NCBI GenBank assembly: GCA_963726995.1
Contig: CAVSEP010000007.1
Span: 186,001 to 250,000, forward strand
Source: DAIDKA01 sp963726995
GTDB taxonomy: Bacteria > Pseudomonadota > Gammaproteobacteria > Steroidobacterales > Steroidobacteraceae
Length of the DNA: 64,000 nt
Reading direction: 5' to 3'
Shown here piece by piece: positions 17,863 to 28,267 of the stretch. Position numbers and translations under genes: made by a program. The notes beneath the pieces are model-generated. The model was not told where the DNA came from and ran no database searches. It worked only from the letters and a program-made list of their open reading frames with translations. Position 1 is the stretch's first letter; each line of letters starts with the position of its first letter.

Positions 17863-17887
17863 AAAGAGTACTAAAATAGTCCTACTT
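17863..17887 (+). promoter_or_regulatory. Candidate Rrf2/IscR-type operator upstream of the suf operon
   Basis: The core ACT-AAAAT-AGTC (17870-17881) matches the central part of the E. coli IscR type 1 site (ACTRWWWYAGTC) exactly; the outer arms match poorly. It lies 36 bases before the ATG of the Rrf2 regulator that heads the suf operon, the expected place for autoregulation by an [2Fe-2S]-bound Rrf2 protein. The pairing of site and regulator is inference. Confidence 0.5.
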
Positions 17888-17917
17888 ACCCCGGAAATGG
17901 CAATCGGCTACGCATCC

Positions 17918-18374
17918 ATGTTACGCATCAGCAAGTTGACGGACTATGCCACGGTGGTCCTGGCCGCTCTGGCCGAGCAGCCGGACCAGCTGCGTACCGC
18001 CGCGGCCCTCGCCGGCGATACCCACATTGCCGCACCCACGGTCAGCAAGCTGCTGAAGCAGCTGCACCGGGCGGGCCTGCTGAGCTCCACCCGGGGCCTG
18101 CACGGGGGCTACCAGCTGGCCCGGCCTCCGGCCCAGATTACGGTAGCGGCCATACTCGATGCCCTGGAGGGTCCCATGACCCTCACCGACTGCTCGGGCG
18201 GCCATGGCCAGTGCGGTATCGAGCATCATTGCCGGGTCGCGCCCGTGTGGCAGCGCCTGAACGTCGCGATCCGTCGCGCCTTGAGCGATGTGACGCTGGC
18301 GGAACTCGCGGGCCTGGACGCCGTCCAGCCCCGCATTCCCATGGTCGAACAGCAGATCAAGTTCGCGGCCCGCC

Positions 18375-18382
<8 letters not shown>
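17918..18382 (+). CDS. Rrf2-family regulator of the SUF operon
   Basis: A 154-residue Rrf2 winged-helix repressor. The N-terminal MLRISKLTDYATVVLAALA and the recognition region APTVSKLLKQLHRAGLLSS are typical, as is the wing GLHGGYQLARP. Three cysteines in DCSGGHGQCGIEHHC (spacing 7 and 5) form the [2Fe-2S] ligand set of IscR-like sensors. The start ATG at 17918 gives the canonical N-terminus; upstream Met codons are in-frame but extend past it. It overlaps sufB by eight bases. It probably represses the operon when clusters are plentiful. Confidence 0.94.
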
Positions 18383-19823
<1,441 letters not shown>

Positions 19824-19852
19824 AGCGCAAATACCATTCGGAATAGCCAAGC

Positions 19853-20602
<750 letters not shown>

Positions 20603-20617
20603 GCGGCCCGGCACATC

Positions 20618-21886
20618 ATGAGCAGCCCTCTTCTCACCCGAATCGCGGCCGAGCATGCCGCAGCGCTGGCCGTGCAAGCGCCTGCGGCCCAGATGCTCGC
20701 CCATCGTCGCAACGCGCTGCAGCGCCTGCTGACCCGCGGGCTGCCCACCGGGCGGGATGAAGACTGGCGCTATGCCAACCTGCGGGCGTTGGAAAAAGCG
20801 AACTTCACACCCGTTGCAAGTGCGGCGGGCGTCAGCGCCACCCAACTGCCGGCCGCCATCGAGGGATTCGCCCGCCTGGTCTTCATCGATGGCCAGTTCG
20901 CAGCCCAGCTCTCGGCGGCTGCCGATGCCCTCAAGGGCGCAACCCTGACCCGCCTGCTGGGCGAGCTGCCTACGAATGACCAGGCCTTCGCCTTGCTGAA
21001 CGAGGCCTTCGCCACCGACGGCGCCGACCTGCAGATCGGCGCGGGCACCGCTGCCCCGGTCGATATCGAGGTGCTGTTCTACAGCGCCTCCCCGCAGGCC
21101 GCCTATCCACGCCTGAAGGTGCGCCTGGCGCCGAATGCGCGCCTGCGACTGATCGAACGGCACGTGGGCAGCGTCGGCACGGCGCAATTCATCAATTCCG
21201 CCGTACGAATCGAAGTGGCCGACGGGGCCTCCTGCAGTCATTACCGGCTGCAGGAAGCCGGTGGCGCTGCGACCTGGACCGACACGCTGCGCGCGGTGCT
21301 GGCGGGTGATGCCAGCTACCACCAGCACCTGCTGCAGCTTGGTGCGCAGACGGCACGTTCGAGCATCGATATCGAGCTGGCCGGTGCCGGGGCCCGAACC
21401 AGGATCGACACGGTGGCGCTGGCGGATGGGCAGCAGGTGCACGACACCATGGTGGTCGTGGATCACCAGGCCGCGCACACCAGAACCGATGAGAATTTCC
21501 GCGGCATTGCCGGCGGCCGCGCCCGCATCGCCTTCAATGGCCTGGTCATCGTGCGCGACTCGGCGCGCCATGCCGACTCGGCGCAGTCTCTCAAGGGCCT
21601 GATCGCCGGCGGCGATGCGGAAATCGATCTGCGGCCGCAGCTGGAAATCCATACCGACGAGGTGCGCTGCAGCCACGGGGCCACCACCGGCAAGCTCGAT
21701 GAGGGCATGCTGTTCTACCTGCTGACCCGCGGCATTGAGCCGGCGGTGGCGCAGCGGCTGCTGAAGTGGGCGTTCATCACCGACGTGGTGAGCCACATCG
21801 ACGTGCCGGCGCTGCGCACCCATGTGCAGCGCAGTCTCGCCAGCCATATGCAGGATGCCCAAAGCCTGGAGGAACTGCTGTCATGA
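20618..21886 (+). CDS. sufD: Fe-S cluster assembly protein SufD
   Basis: A 422-residue SufD, the beta-helical partner of SufB. Typical motifs are PTGRDEDWRYANLRALEK near residue 45, VFIDGQF, HTRTDENFRGIAGGRARIAFNG, the conserved DSARHADSAQSLKGL segment and the C-terminal block CSHGATTGKLDEGMLFYLLT. 15 bases after sufC; its stop overlaps the sufS start (ATGA). Confidence 0.97.
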   Translation: MSSPLLTRIAAEHAAALAVQAPAAQMLAHRRNALQRLLTRGLPTGRDEDWRYANLRALEKANFTPVASAAGVSATQLPAAIEGFARLVFIDGQFAAQLSAAADALKGATLTRLLGELPTNDQAFALLNEAFATDGADLQIGAGTAAPVDIEVLFYSASPQAAYPRLKVRLAPNARLRLIERHVGSVGTAQFINSAVRIEVADGASCSHYRLQEAGGAATWTDTLRAVLAGDASYHQHLLQLGAQTARSSIDIELAGAGARTRIDTVALADGQQVHDTMVVVDHQAAHTRTDENFRGIAGGRARIAFNGLVIVRDSARHADSAQSLKGLIAGGDAEIDLRPQLEIHTDEVRCSHGATTGKLDEGMLFYLLTRGIEPAVAQRLLKWAFITDVVSHIDVPALRTHVQRSLASHMQDAQSLEELLS

Positions 21887-23134
21887 ACGCCACCCCTTTG
21901 CGGTCCGCGGACGCGGGGTATGACGTCGAGCGCGTGCGTCGCGACTTTCCGATCCTGTCGCGCACGGTTCACGGCAAGCCGCTGGTCTACCTCGACAGCG
22001 CCGCGTCCGCGCAGCGTCCGCTGGCGGTGATCCGCGCCGTCGATGACTACGAAACTCACTCGCACGCCAATGTGCATCGCGGCGTGCACGCGCTGCAGCC
22101 AGGAAGCCACGGCAGCCTTCGAGGGCGCACGCGAGCGGGTGCGCCGCTTCATCAATGCGCGCTCGACGCGGGAAATCATTTTCACGCGCGGCACCACCGA
22201 GGCCATCAACCTCGTGGCCCAGTCCTGGGGCCGCTCGCGCCTCGGGCCCGGCGATGAGATCCTGATCACGGCCCTGGAGCATCACGCGAACATCGTACCC
22301 TGGCAGATGGTGCGCGACGCCACGGGCTGCTCGCTGGTGGTGGCGCCCATCGACAGATCGGGCGAGCTTCTCATGGAGGAGTTCCAGCGGCGCCTGACGC
22401 CGCGCACGCGCCTGGTGGCCGTCGCCCACGTCTCCAACGCCCTCGGTACCATCCTGCCGGTGGCGGACATCATCGCGGCCGCGCACGCGCGACGCGTCCC
22501 GGTGCTGGTGGACGGTGCGCAGGCCGTGGCCCATACGCGCGTGGATGTGCAGGCACTGGGCGCGGACTTCTATGCCTTCTCCGGCCACAAGCTGTATGGC
22601 CCGACCGGTATCGGAGTGCTCTACGGCCGCCAGGAACAGCTCGCCGAAATGCCGCCCTGGCAGGGCGGGGGCGACATGATCCTGAACGTGACGTTCGAGC
22701 GCACCACCTACAACGAATTGCCCTACAAGTTTGAGGCCGGCACGCCCAACATGTCCGGTGCCATCGGGCTGGGTGCCGCCATCGACTATGTGGAATCGCT
22801 GGGTCTGGAGGCGATCGCCGCCCACGAGCACCTGCTGCTCGAGGCCGCCACGGCGCAGTTGGGCAAGATTCCCGGCCTGACGCTGATCGGCACGGCCGCA
22901 CACAAGGCGGCGGTGGTCTCCTTCGTCATGGACCACATCCATCCGCACGACCTGGGAACCATTCTGGACGCCGATGGCGTGGCGGTGCGCACCGGCCACC
23001 ATTGCGCCCAGCCGGTGATGGACTTCTTCCGCATACCGGCCACCGCGCGCGCCTCCTTCGCCTGTTACAACACCCTGGCGGAGGTGCAGCAACTGGCTGC
23101 AGCGGTGCGCCGGGCACAGGAGGTATTTGGCTGA
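21883..23134 (+). CDS. sufS: Cysteine desulfurase SufS, with a single-base frameshift
   Basis: A PLP enzyme that takes sulfur from cysteine for cluster assembly. From the ATG at 21883 the first 71 codons match SufS (FPILSRTVHGKPLVYLDSAA, NVHRGVHAL). The frame then breaks and continues as SQEATAAFEGARERVRRFIN, RGTTEAINLVAQ, ALEHHANIVPWQM, the PLP lysine in FSGHKLYGPTG and the catalytic cysteine in RTGHHCAQPV. Deleting one C near 22096 restores about 416 residues, the normal length. Every catalytic element is intact, so an assembly error is most likely. ATGA overlap with sufD; stop overlaps the sufU start (TGATG). Confidence 0.93.
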
Positions 23135-23607
23135 TGGAGCTGAAGGATCTGTACCGCGATGTGATCCTGGATCACAACCGTCGGCCGCGCAATTTCGGCA
23201 GGCTGGATCCGAATGATGCCCAGGCCGACGGTCACAATCCCCTGTGCGGAGACCAGCTGACGGTGTCGGTGCGCCTCGCGGGCGACACCATCGAGGATAT
23301 CCGCTTCGAGGGCAAGGGCTGTGCGATTTCCACCGCGTCGGCCTCGCTGATGACCGAAGCGGTCAAGGGCCGCGATCGGCAGTCCGTGCACGCGCTGTTC
23401 GACCGGGTTCACGCGCTGCTCACCCAGCCACAGGCGCCGGCGGATGAGTCCCTCGGCAAACTTGCCGCGCTGTCCGGCGTGCGCGAGTTTCCCTCGCGCG
23501 TCAAATGCGCCAGCCTGTGCTGGCACACGCTCAATGCCGCCCTGGAACGGGGCGGCACGATTTCGACTGAAGGCGGCAACGAGTCCTCCTCGGAAGGTGT
23601 CGCATGA
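23134..23607 (+). CDS. sufU: SufU-type Fe-S scaffold/sulfur-transfer protein
   Basis: A 157-residue IscU-fold protein of the SufU type. The three zinc/cluster cysteines are in NPLCGDQ, GKGCAISTAS and RVKCASLCWH. The inserted segment between the second and third (about residues 75-115) is diagnostic of SufU rather than IscU. In Bacillus, zinc-bound SufU accepts persulfide from SufS, replacing SufE. Its start overlaps the sufS stop, and it sits where SufE is found in E. coli; no sufE or sufA gene is in the operon. Confidence 0.95.
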   Translation: MELKDLYRDVILDHNRRPRNFGRLDPNDAQADGHNPLCGDQLTVSVRLAGDTIEDIRFEGKGCAISTASASLMTEAVKGRDRQSVHALFDRVHALLTQPQAPADESLGKLAALSGVREFPSRVKCASLCWHTLNAALERGGTISTEGGNESSSEGVA

Positions 23608-24155
23608 GGTCGCACGAGAATGAACCGGTGGTCATCTACCGTGAGGTGAACGCGGTGGTGGTGCCTGCCGGTCAGGAGGTGACGCTCAAACCCGGCCAGG
23701 CCGGATACATCACCCAGGCCCTGGGCGGCAGCTTCACGCTCTACATCGACGGCAATCTCTACCGACTGGCGGGCGCGGACGCGGATGCCATCGGCAAGGA
23801 GGTCCTGAAGGTTCCGGAACTGCCGCAGAATGCCACCGACAGCGATGTGCGTGAGGCGGTCTGGGCGCAGCTGCGCACCTGCTTTGATCCGGAGATACCC
23901 ATCAACATCGTGGAGCTCGGCCTGGTCTATGACTGCCTCGTGAGCCCCAGGGAAGACGGCACGCGTCGGGTCGACATCAAGATGACGCTGACCGCGCCCG
24001 GCTGCGGCATGGGCGATATCCTGGTGGACGATGCGACCGACAAGGTCAAACTGATTCCGACGGTGAGCGAAGCCAACGTGGAGCTGGTGTTCGACCCGCC
24101 GTGGAACCAATCCATGATGACCGAGGCGGCCCGGCTCCAGACCGGGATGTTCTAG
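23604..24155 (+). CDS. sufT: Fe-S assembly auxiliary protein SufT (DUF59/MIP18)
   Basis: A 183-residue SufT. The N-terminal half (about 10-80) contains YREVNAVVVPAGQEVTLKPG and the family GGSFTLYIDGNLYRL. The C-terminal DUF59 domain (about 90-170) has CFDPEIPINIVELGLVYD and the reactive-Cys loop LTAPGCGMGDI. SufT helps mature Fe-S proteins under high demand in Staphylococcus. ATGA overlap with sufU. Confidence 0.95.
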   Translation: MRSHENEPVVIYREVNAVVVPAGQEVTLKPGQAGYITQALGGSFTLYIDGNLYRLAGADADAIGKEVLKVPELPQNATDSDVREAVWAQLRTCFDPEIPINIVELGLVYDCLVSPREDGTRRVDIKMTLTAPGCGMGDILVDDATDKVKLIPTVSEANVELVFDPPWNQSMMTEAARLQTGMF

Positions 24156-24157
24156 AC

Positions 24158-24478
24158 GTGTCGGGCCAGTGGGTCGATGTGGGGGCCGCGGACAAGGTTC
24201 GCGAGGATCGCACCTTCAGCACGGAGCTGGATGGACTGCCCATCGTCATCGCGCGCTGCGGCAGTGAGTTCTACGGCATGGAGGACCGCTGCACGCATGA
24301 TGGCGAATCCTTCGCGGCCGCCGATGTCGAGGACTGCGAAATCATCTGTCCGCGGCACTTCGCGCGCTTTTGCCTCAAGACCGGCGCCGCCCTCTCCCCG
24401 CCCGCCTACGAGCCCGCGCGCACCTTCAAGGTCAGGATCGAAAACGGGCGGATCCTGGTCGAAAAGAATATGATTTAA
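24158..24478 (+). CDS. Rieske-type [2Fe-2S] ferredoxin
   Basis: A 106-residue small Rieske protein. Cluster ligands are in DRCTHDGE (C-x-H) and ICPRHFARF (C-x2-H), 15 residues apart. The sequence resembles the ferredoxin component of non-heme dioxygenases, a group often found as the last gene of suf operons. The start is GTG at 24158, two bases after the sufT stop; a longer reading from 24101 would overlap sufT and adds non-family sequence. Electron-transfer partner unknown. Confidence 0.9.
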   Translation: MSGQWVDVGAADKVREDRTFSTELDGLPIVIARCGSEFYGMEDRCTHDGESFAAADVEDCEIICPRHFARFCLKTGAALSPPAYEPARTFKVRIENGRILVEKNMI

Positions 24479-24541
24479 TTCGCCGCGCAGCCTCGCCCGC
24501 GACGGCTGACCTCCTTTCAACCCCTAACGATTGGTACTTCA

Positions 24542-25450
24542 ATGTCGGACTCCGCAACTGAAATCGCACAGATCAAGGCCCTGATGAAGGGCGCATCGGT
24601 CGAGATGACCTGCAAGGACACGGAACACCTGGGCGAGGCGGCGAAACTGCTGCCGGCCGGCACCGATATCTTCATCGCGCTGTTCCCCAACCAGACCTTC
24701 GAGGAACTCACCGAAGCCGCGCGCGCCGTAAAGGCGGCGGGCCTGAACGCCGTACCGCACGTGCCGGCGCGCCGCGTGAAGGACGTGGCCCAGGTCACGC
24801 AGATCGCGAGGGGTTTCGCGGCCGCGGGCGTCACCAAGTTCCTGCTCATCGCCGGCGACATGCCGGCGCCGGAAGGTGCCTTTGATTCGACCATCGGCGT
24901 GCTCGCGAGCGGTGAGTTCGCCAAGGCGGGACTCAAGGCGATGTACATGGCCGGACATCCGGAAGGCCATGCGCACATGACCACCGAGCAGCTGCGCGAA
25001 TACGAGCAGAAGAAGATTGCGATCACCCGGGAACAGGGCGTGGACCTCACCTTCGTCACGCAGGTGGTGTTCGAGCCGGAACCCTTCATCGAGTGGGAAC
25101 AGACACTGCGCCGCACGGGCGTGAAGAATGCCGCCAGGCCGGGGCTACCGGGCCCGGCCAGCCTGAAGACGCTGCTGCGCTATGCCAAGGTGTGCGGCGC
25201 CGGCGCCTCGATGCGCGCGCTGATGGGCGGCGGCAAGATGGCGCTGGTCGCCAACCTGCTGGGGGACAGCGGGCCGGAGGAAACCATCCGCACCATCGCG
25301 CGCGAGCAGGCGGCCGGCAAGGTGAACTTCAACGGCCTGCACTTCTTCGCCTTCGGCGGGTTCCTGAAGACCAGCAAGTTCGTGGCGGCCATCCAGCAGG
25401 GGAACATCACCCTGGATTCCAAGGGCGAGGCCTTCAAAGTCCACGTCTGA
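24542..25450 (+). CDS. Methylenetetrahydrofolate reductase-family protein
   Basis: A 302-residue protein of the MetF-like TIM-barrel family. Fits are ASVEMTCKDTEHL at the N-terminus, ALFPNQTFEEL, LNAVPHVPARRV and FLLIAGDMPAPEGAFDST, which parallels the folate/FAD region of MetF. It is diverged from canonical MetF, so it could be a C1-metabolism enzyme with another role, such as methyl-folate oxidation linked to demethylases. It begins 63 bases after the Rieske gene and may belong to the same transcript. A strong hairpin follows it. Confidence 0.85.
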   Translation: MSDSATEIAQIKALMKGASVEMTCKDTEHLGEAAKLLPAGTDIFIALFPNQTFEELTEAARAVKAAGLNAVPHVPARRVKDVAQVTQIARGFAAAGVTKFLLIAGDMPAPEGAFDSTIGVLASGEFAKAGLKAMYMAGHPEGHAHMTTEQLREYEQKKIAITREQGVDLTFVTQVVFEPEPFIEWEQTLRRTGVKNAARPGLPGPASLKTLLRYAKVCGAGASMRALMGGGKMALVANLLGDSGPEETIRTIAREQAAGKVNFNGLHFFAFGGFLKTSKFVAAIQQGNITLDSKGEAFKVHV

Positions 25451-25464
25451 GAACCGGCAGGCAA

Positions 25465-25499
25465 GGCCGGGGACGGTGGGCGACCCACCATCCCCGGCC
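25465..25499. terminator. Strong hairpin between convergent genes (likely bidirectional terminator)
   Basis: GGCCGGGGAcGGTGGG, loop CGA, CCCACCaTCCCCGGCC: sixteen pairs with one mismatch and a three-base loop. It lies exactly between the MTHFR-like gene (+) and the orphan secreted gene (-), the position of a shared terminator. There is no T-run on either side, so efficiency as an intrinsic terminator is uncertain. Confidence 0.6.
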
Positions 25500-25512
25500 G
25501 CTTGGCACACTC

Positions 25513-26223
25513 TCATTCCTCGCGCGGGTTCGGGCAGCCTCCAGACTCTCGGTTCCAGGGTGCGTTGCACTTCACGACGACGCCATGGATGGCCTGTGGC
25601 CCGAAGTGCGCCGCTGCGGGCGCTCCGATCTGAAGCGTGATATTCGAGTACTCGACTCGCGTTCCGCCCGTAATGCAGACGGTGAGCGGCGAGGCGATCA
25701 ACTGTGATGCGGATGGATTGGTGACACCGGCGGGAACCTCAAAGGGCGCCGGCTGCCCGTTTCCGGTCACGTGCGCCATCCCCTGGATCTGAAAACCGGT
25801 CGTGGTCAGCGGCGTCGGGCCCACGCTCGAAGGGCATCCGGCCGCGCCCGGAACGATTGTCGCGTCCGTCATGGTGATGTGGTGGGTGTGGGCACTGAGC
25901 ATCCCGGGATCGAAGGTCGGACTGGCGTTCACGAAATCGCCCGTCTCCATCGACATCTCCGCCGTGAACGTCGCCGTCTGGCGGAACTCGTTGACCTCGA
26001 CGGTCCACTTGCCGTGCATTTCCCAAGGCCCGCCCTTGATTGCGACACCGTTGACACTGGACGGCGTGAAATCGTTGACGAGGCCCGTGAGGTGCGCCGG
26101 CAGTCGCGGCGGAACTTGGGCCGCCAGGGGCACTGCGGCGACGCCGGCCACCACGATGGTGAGCGGCAGCGATACGAACAGAGCCCGGGAACTCCCCTTC
26201 CTGCTCAACCATTTGCTTTTCAT
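25513..26223 (-). CDS. Secreted protein of unknown function
   Basis: A 236-residue protein with a signal peptide (about 1-35; basic start, hydrophobic core, cleavage near LAAQ). The mature part looks beta-rich: alternating hydrophobic positions in WTVEVNEFRQTATFTAEMSM and AHTHHITMTDATIV. Two His-rich patches (HTHHITM; HFGPQAIHG) and four cysteines (near GCPSS, VCITGG, VKCNAP and GGCPNP) may form metal sites or disulfides. I do not recognise the family. It stands alone between the hairpin at 25465-25499 and the divergent HTH-TPR regulator. Real gene judged from signal peptide and composition. Confidence 0.75.
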   Translation of the reverse strand: MKSKWLSRKGSSRALFVSLPLTIVVAGVAAVPLAAQVPPRLPAHLTGLVNDFTPSSVNGVAIKGGPWEMHGKWTVEVNEFRQTATFTAEMSMETGDFVNASPTFDPGMLSAHTHHITMTDATIVPGAAGCPSSVGPTPLTTTGFQIQGMAHVTGNGQPAPFEVPAGVTNPSASQLIASPLTVCITGGTRVEYSNITLQIGAPAAAHFGPQAIHGVVVKCNAPWNRESGGCPNPREE

Positions 26224-26451
26224 GGGAAATCTCCAATTAAATCGGTTTCATCGGCAGCCCGCATTGGGGTGCGCCGAGGCGGGTGCCCCGGGTGCCGGGA
26301 AACATCGGACGCGCCACTGCACCCGGTCAAACGGCAATGCACGGGATTGGCCTCCTGCCGTGAAATGCCGCCTTTTGCCGCCCCGCCGTCAAAGGTATGG
26401 AGCGGTTCGGTTAGACTCAGGATCGTGGGATCAGCCAAATAGAATATCGGC

Positions 26452-28260
26452 ATGCCTGAACCCCTCCCCGGAGCACGAGTGGCCGAGACGGGAAATTCCG
26501 CGCGGCTGGACTCCTGGAAGGCGATCGCCGCCTATCTGAAGCGTGATGTGACGACCGTCCAACGCTGGGAGCGGCGCGAGGGCATGCCGGTCCATCGGCA
26601 TCTGCACGACAAGCGCGGCTCGGTGTACGCGCTCGCCACCGAACTCGATGCGTGGCGCCAGAGTCGCGGCGCGCTGTTCGAGCGCGCGCCGGCAGACCCG
26701 TTCGGGTCAGCGGGGTCTACGGCGGCCGAGGGCGCCGGCGAAACGCCTCGCGCCTTCTGGAGCCGCCCTTGGATCGTCGTCGCCGCTCTCGGGGTGCTGG
26801 CACTCGCGGCGCTACCCTACCTCCTCGTGCACCGCCAAACTGCTCCGTCCCGTGCGTTGCCCAAGATCACCTCGCTCGCCGTGCTGCCGCTGAAGAATCT
26901 CTCAGGCGACCCGGGTCAGGACTACCTTGCCGACGGCATGACCGAGTCCCTGATCGGTCGCCTTGCCCAGCTGCACGATCTGCGCGTCATTTCGCACGCT
27001 TCGGTGATGCGCTTCAAGGAACCACTGCTGTCTGCACCGGAGATCGGCACAAGACTCGGTGTTGATGCATTGGTCGAAGGCTCAGTAACCCGCCAGGGGG
27101 ATCGCATCCGCATCACGGTGCAGTTGGTCCGCGCCACGAGCGACGAGCATTTCTGGGCGGAGAGCTACGATCGCGAATACAAGGACGCGCTTTCGCTCGA
27201 AAGCGAGTTGGCGCAGGCGATCGCCCAGCGGGTCGAGGTGACCGTCACGGGCGCGGAGCGCGAGAGGCTCACGGCGACACGCAGCGTTGCGCCCGAAGTC
27301 TACGAGAGCTACCTCAAGGGACGGTTCGCGTTCGACCAGGGTCGCAGCAAAGCTGACTATGAGGGTAGCATCGACTCCTTCGAGTCCGCGATTCGACGCG
27401 ATCCGACGTTCGCGCCGGCCTACCTGGGGCTCTCCCAGGCGTACACCAAGCTCGGTCTGGTCGCGGTCGGCGGCACCCCCAGCCAGACGCGGCCCAAGGC
27501 AATCGATGCGGCCCGCAAGGCCCTTGAGCTCGACCCGAATCTCACCGACGCGCATGTTCTGCTGGCCAACATCGAGCAGGAACTGTGGCACTGGCACGAG
27601 GCTGAGGCGGAGTACCGTCGCGCCTTGGACTTGAGCCCGAACGATGCATTTGCTCACGGCGGATTCGCACTCTGGCTCGTGTGCCAGGGACGCACGGACG
27701 AGGCAGTCTCCTGGGCGCAGCGCGGTCAGCGTCTCGACCCGCTCGCGGAGCCAGGCACCGAAGTCGCCTGGATCCTGTTCCTGTCACATCGCTATGACGA
27801 GGCGGTACGGGAGCTGCGCACGGTGCTGGCAGTGCGGCCCGACGATAATGATGCGCTCATGACGCTGGGATTCGTGCTCGCTGCGAGCGGCAGCGATCGC
27901 GAGGCCGTGTCGGCGCTCGAGAAAGTGGTTGCGGCCTCACGGGGCAGCCCCGCGGCCACCGGCATCCTCATTCGCGCCTACGCGCGCTCAGGACGGCGCG
28001 CCGATGCCTTGCAGCTCCTCGCCGACCTGCAGCGCCGCGGCGGCGCGGGCTACATTCCCGCCGCGGCCTTCGTGAACGCCTATCTCGGGCTCGGGGACAC
28101 CGATGCCGCGTTCCGCGCGCTTGAACAGGCCTACGTTGAGCGCTCGAACATTCTGCAGTTCCTCAAGGTGCATCCCTACTTCGATGCTATCCGCAACGAC
28201 AAGCGCTTCGCCGACCTCGTGCGCCGCGTGTGGAGCGACCCAGGTACTACGGTTCCGTGA
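26452..28260 (+). CDS. Membrane-anchored HTH regulator with TolB-N-like and TPR domains
   Basis: A 602-residue protein. Residues about 18-72 are an HTH (SWKAIAAYLKRDVTTVQRWE, then PVHRHLHDKRGSVYALATE). One membrane helix spans about 105-126 (PWIVVAALGVLALAALPYLL). The periplasmic part begins with a FlgO/TolB-N-like domain (about 140-245; SLAVLPLKNLSGDPGQDYLADGM cut at GDP, DALVEGSVTRQGDRIRITVQ) then TPR repeats (about 280-590). This CadC-like layout puts DNA binding in the cytoplasm and sensing outside. The family is common in Acidobacteria and some gammaproteobacteria; target genes are unknown. It is followed seven bases later by the beta-helix gene, so the two are probably one operon. Confidence 0.88.
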   Translation: MPEPLPGARVAETGNSARLDSWKAIAAYLKRDVTTVQRWERREGMPVHRHLHDKRGSVYALATELDAWRQSRGALFERAPADPFGSAGSTAAEGAGETPRAFWSRPWIVVAALGVLALAALPYLLVHRQTAPSRALPKITSLAVLPLKNLSGDPGQDYLADGMTESLIGRLAQLHDLRVISHASVMRFKEPLLSAPEIGTRLGVDALVEGSVTRQGDRIRITVQLVRATSDEHFWAESYDREYKDALSLESELAQAIAQRVEVTVTGAERERLTATRSVAPEVYESYLKGRFAFDQGRSKADYEGSIDSFESAIRRDPTFAPAYLGLSQAYTKLGLVAVGGTPSQTRPKAIDAARKALELDPNLTDAHVLLANIEQELWHWHEAEAEYRRALDLSPNDAFAHGGFALWLVCQGRTDEAVSWAQRGQRLDPLAEPGTEVAWILFLSHRYDEAVRELRTVLAVRPDDNDALMTLGFVLAASGSDREAVSALEKVVAASRGSPAATGILIRAYARSGRRADALQLLADLQRRGGAGYIPAAAFVNAYLGLGDTDAAFRALEQAYVERSNILQFLKVHPYFDAIRNDKRFADLVRRVWSDPGTTVP

Positions 28261-28267
28261 ACACGCC

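Noticed and set aside
28103..28267. N-terminal extension of the beta-helix gene into the regulator gene
   Set aside because: The GTG at 28268 gives a good signal peptide; the extension overlaps the regulator frame and is not export-like.
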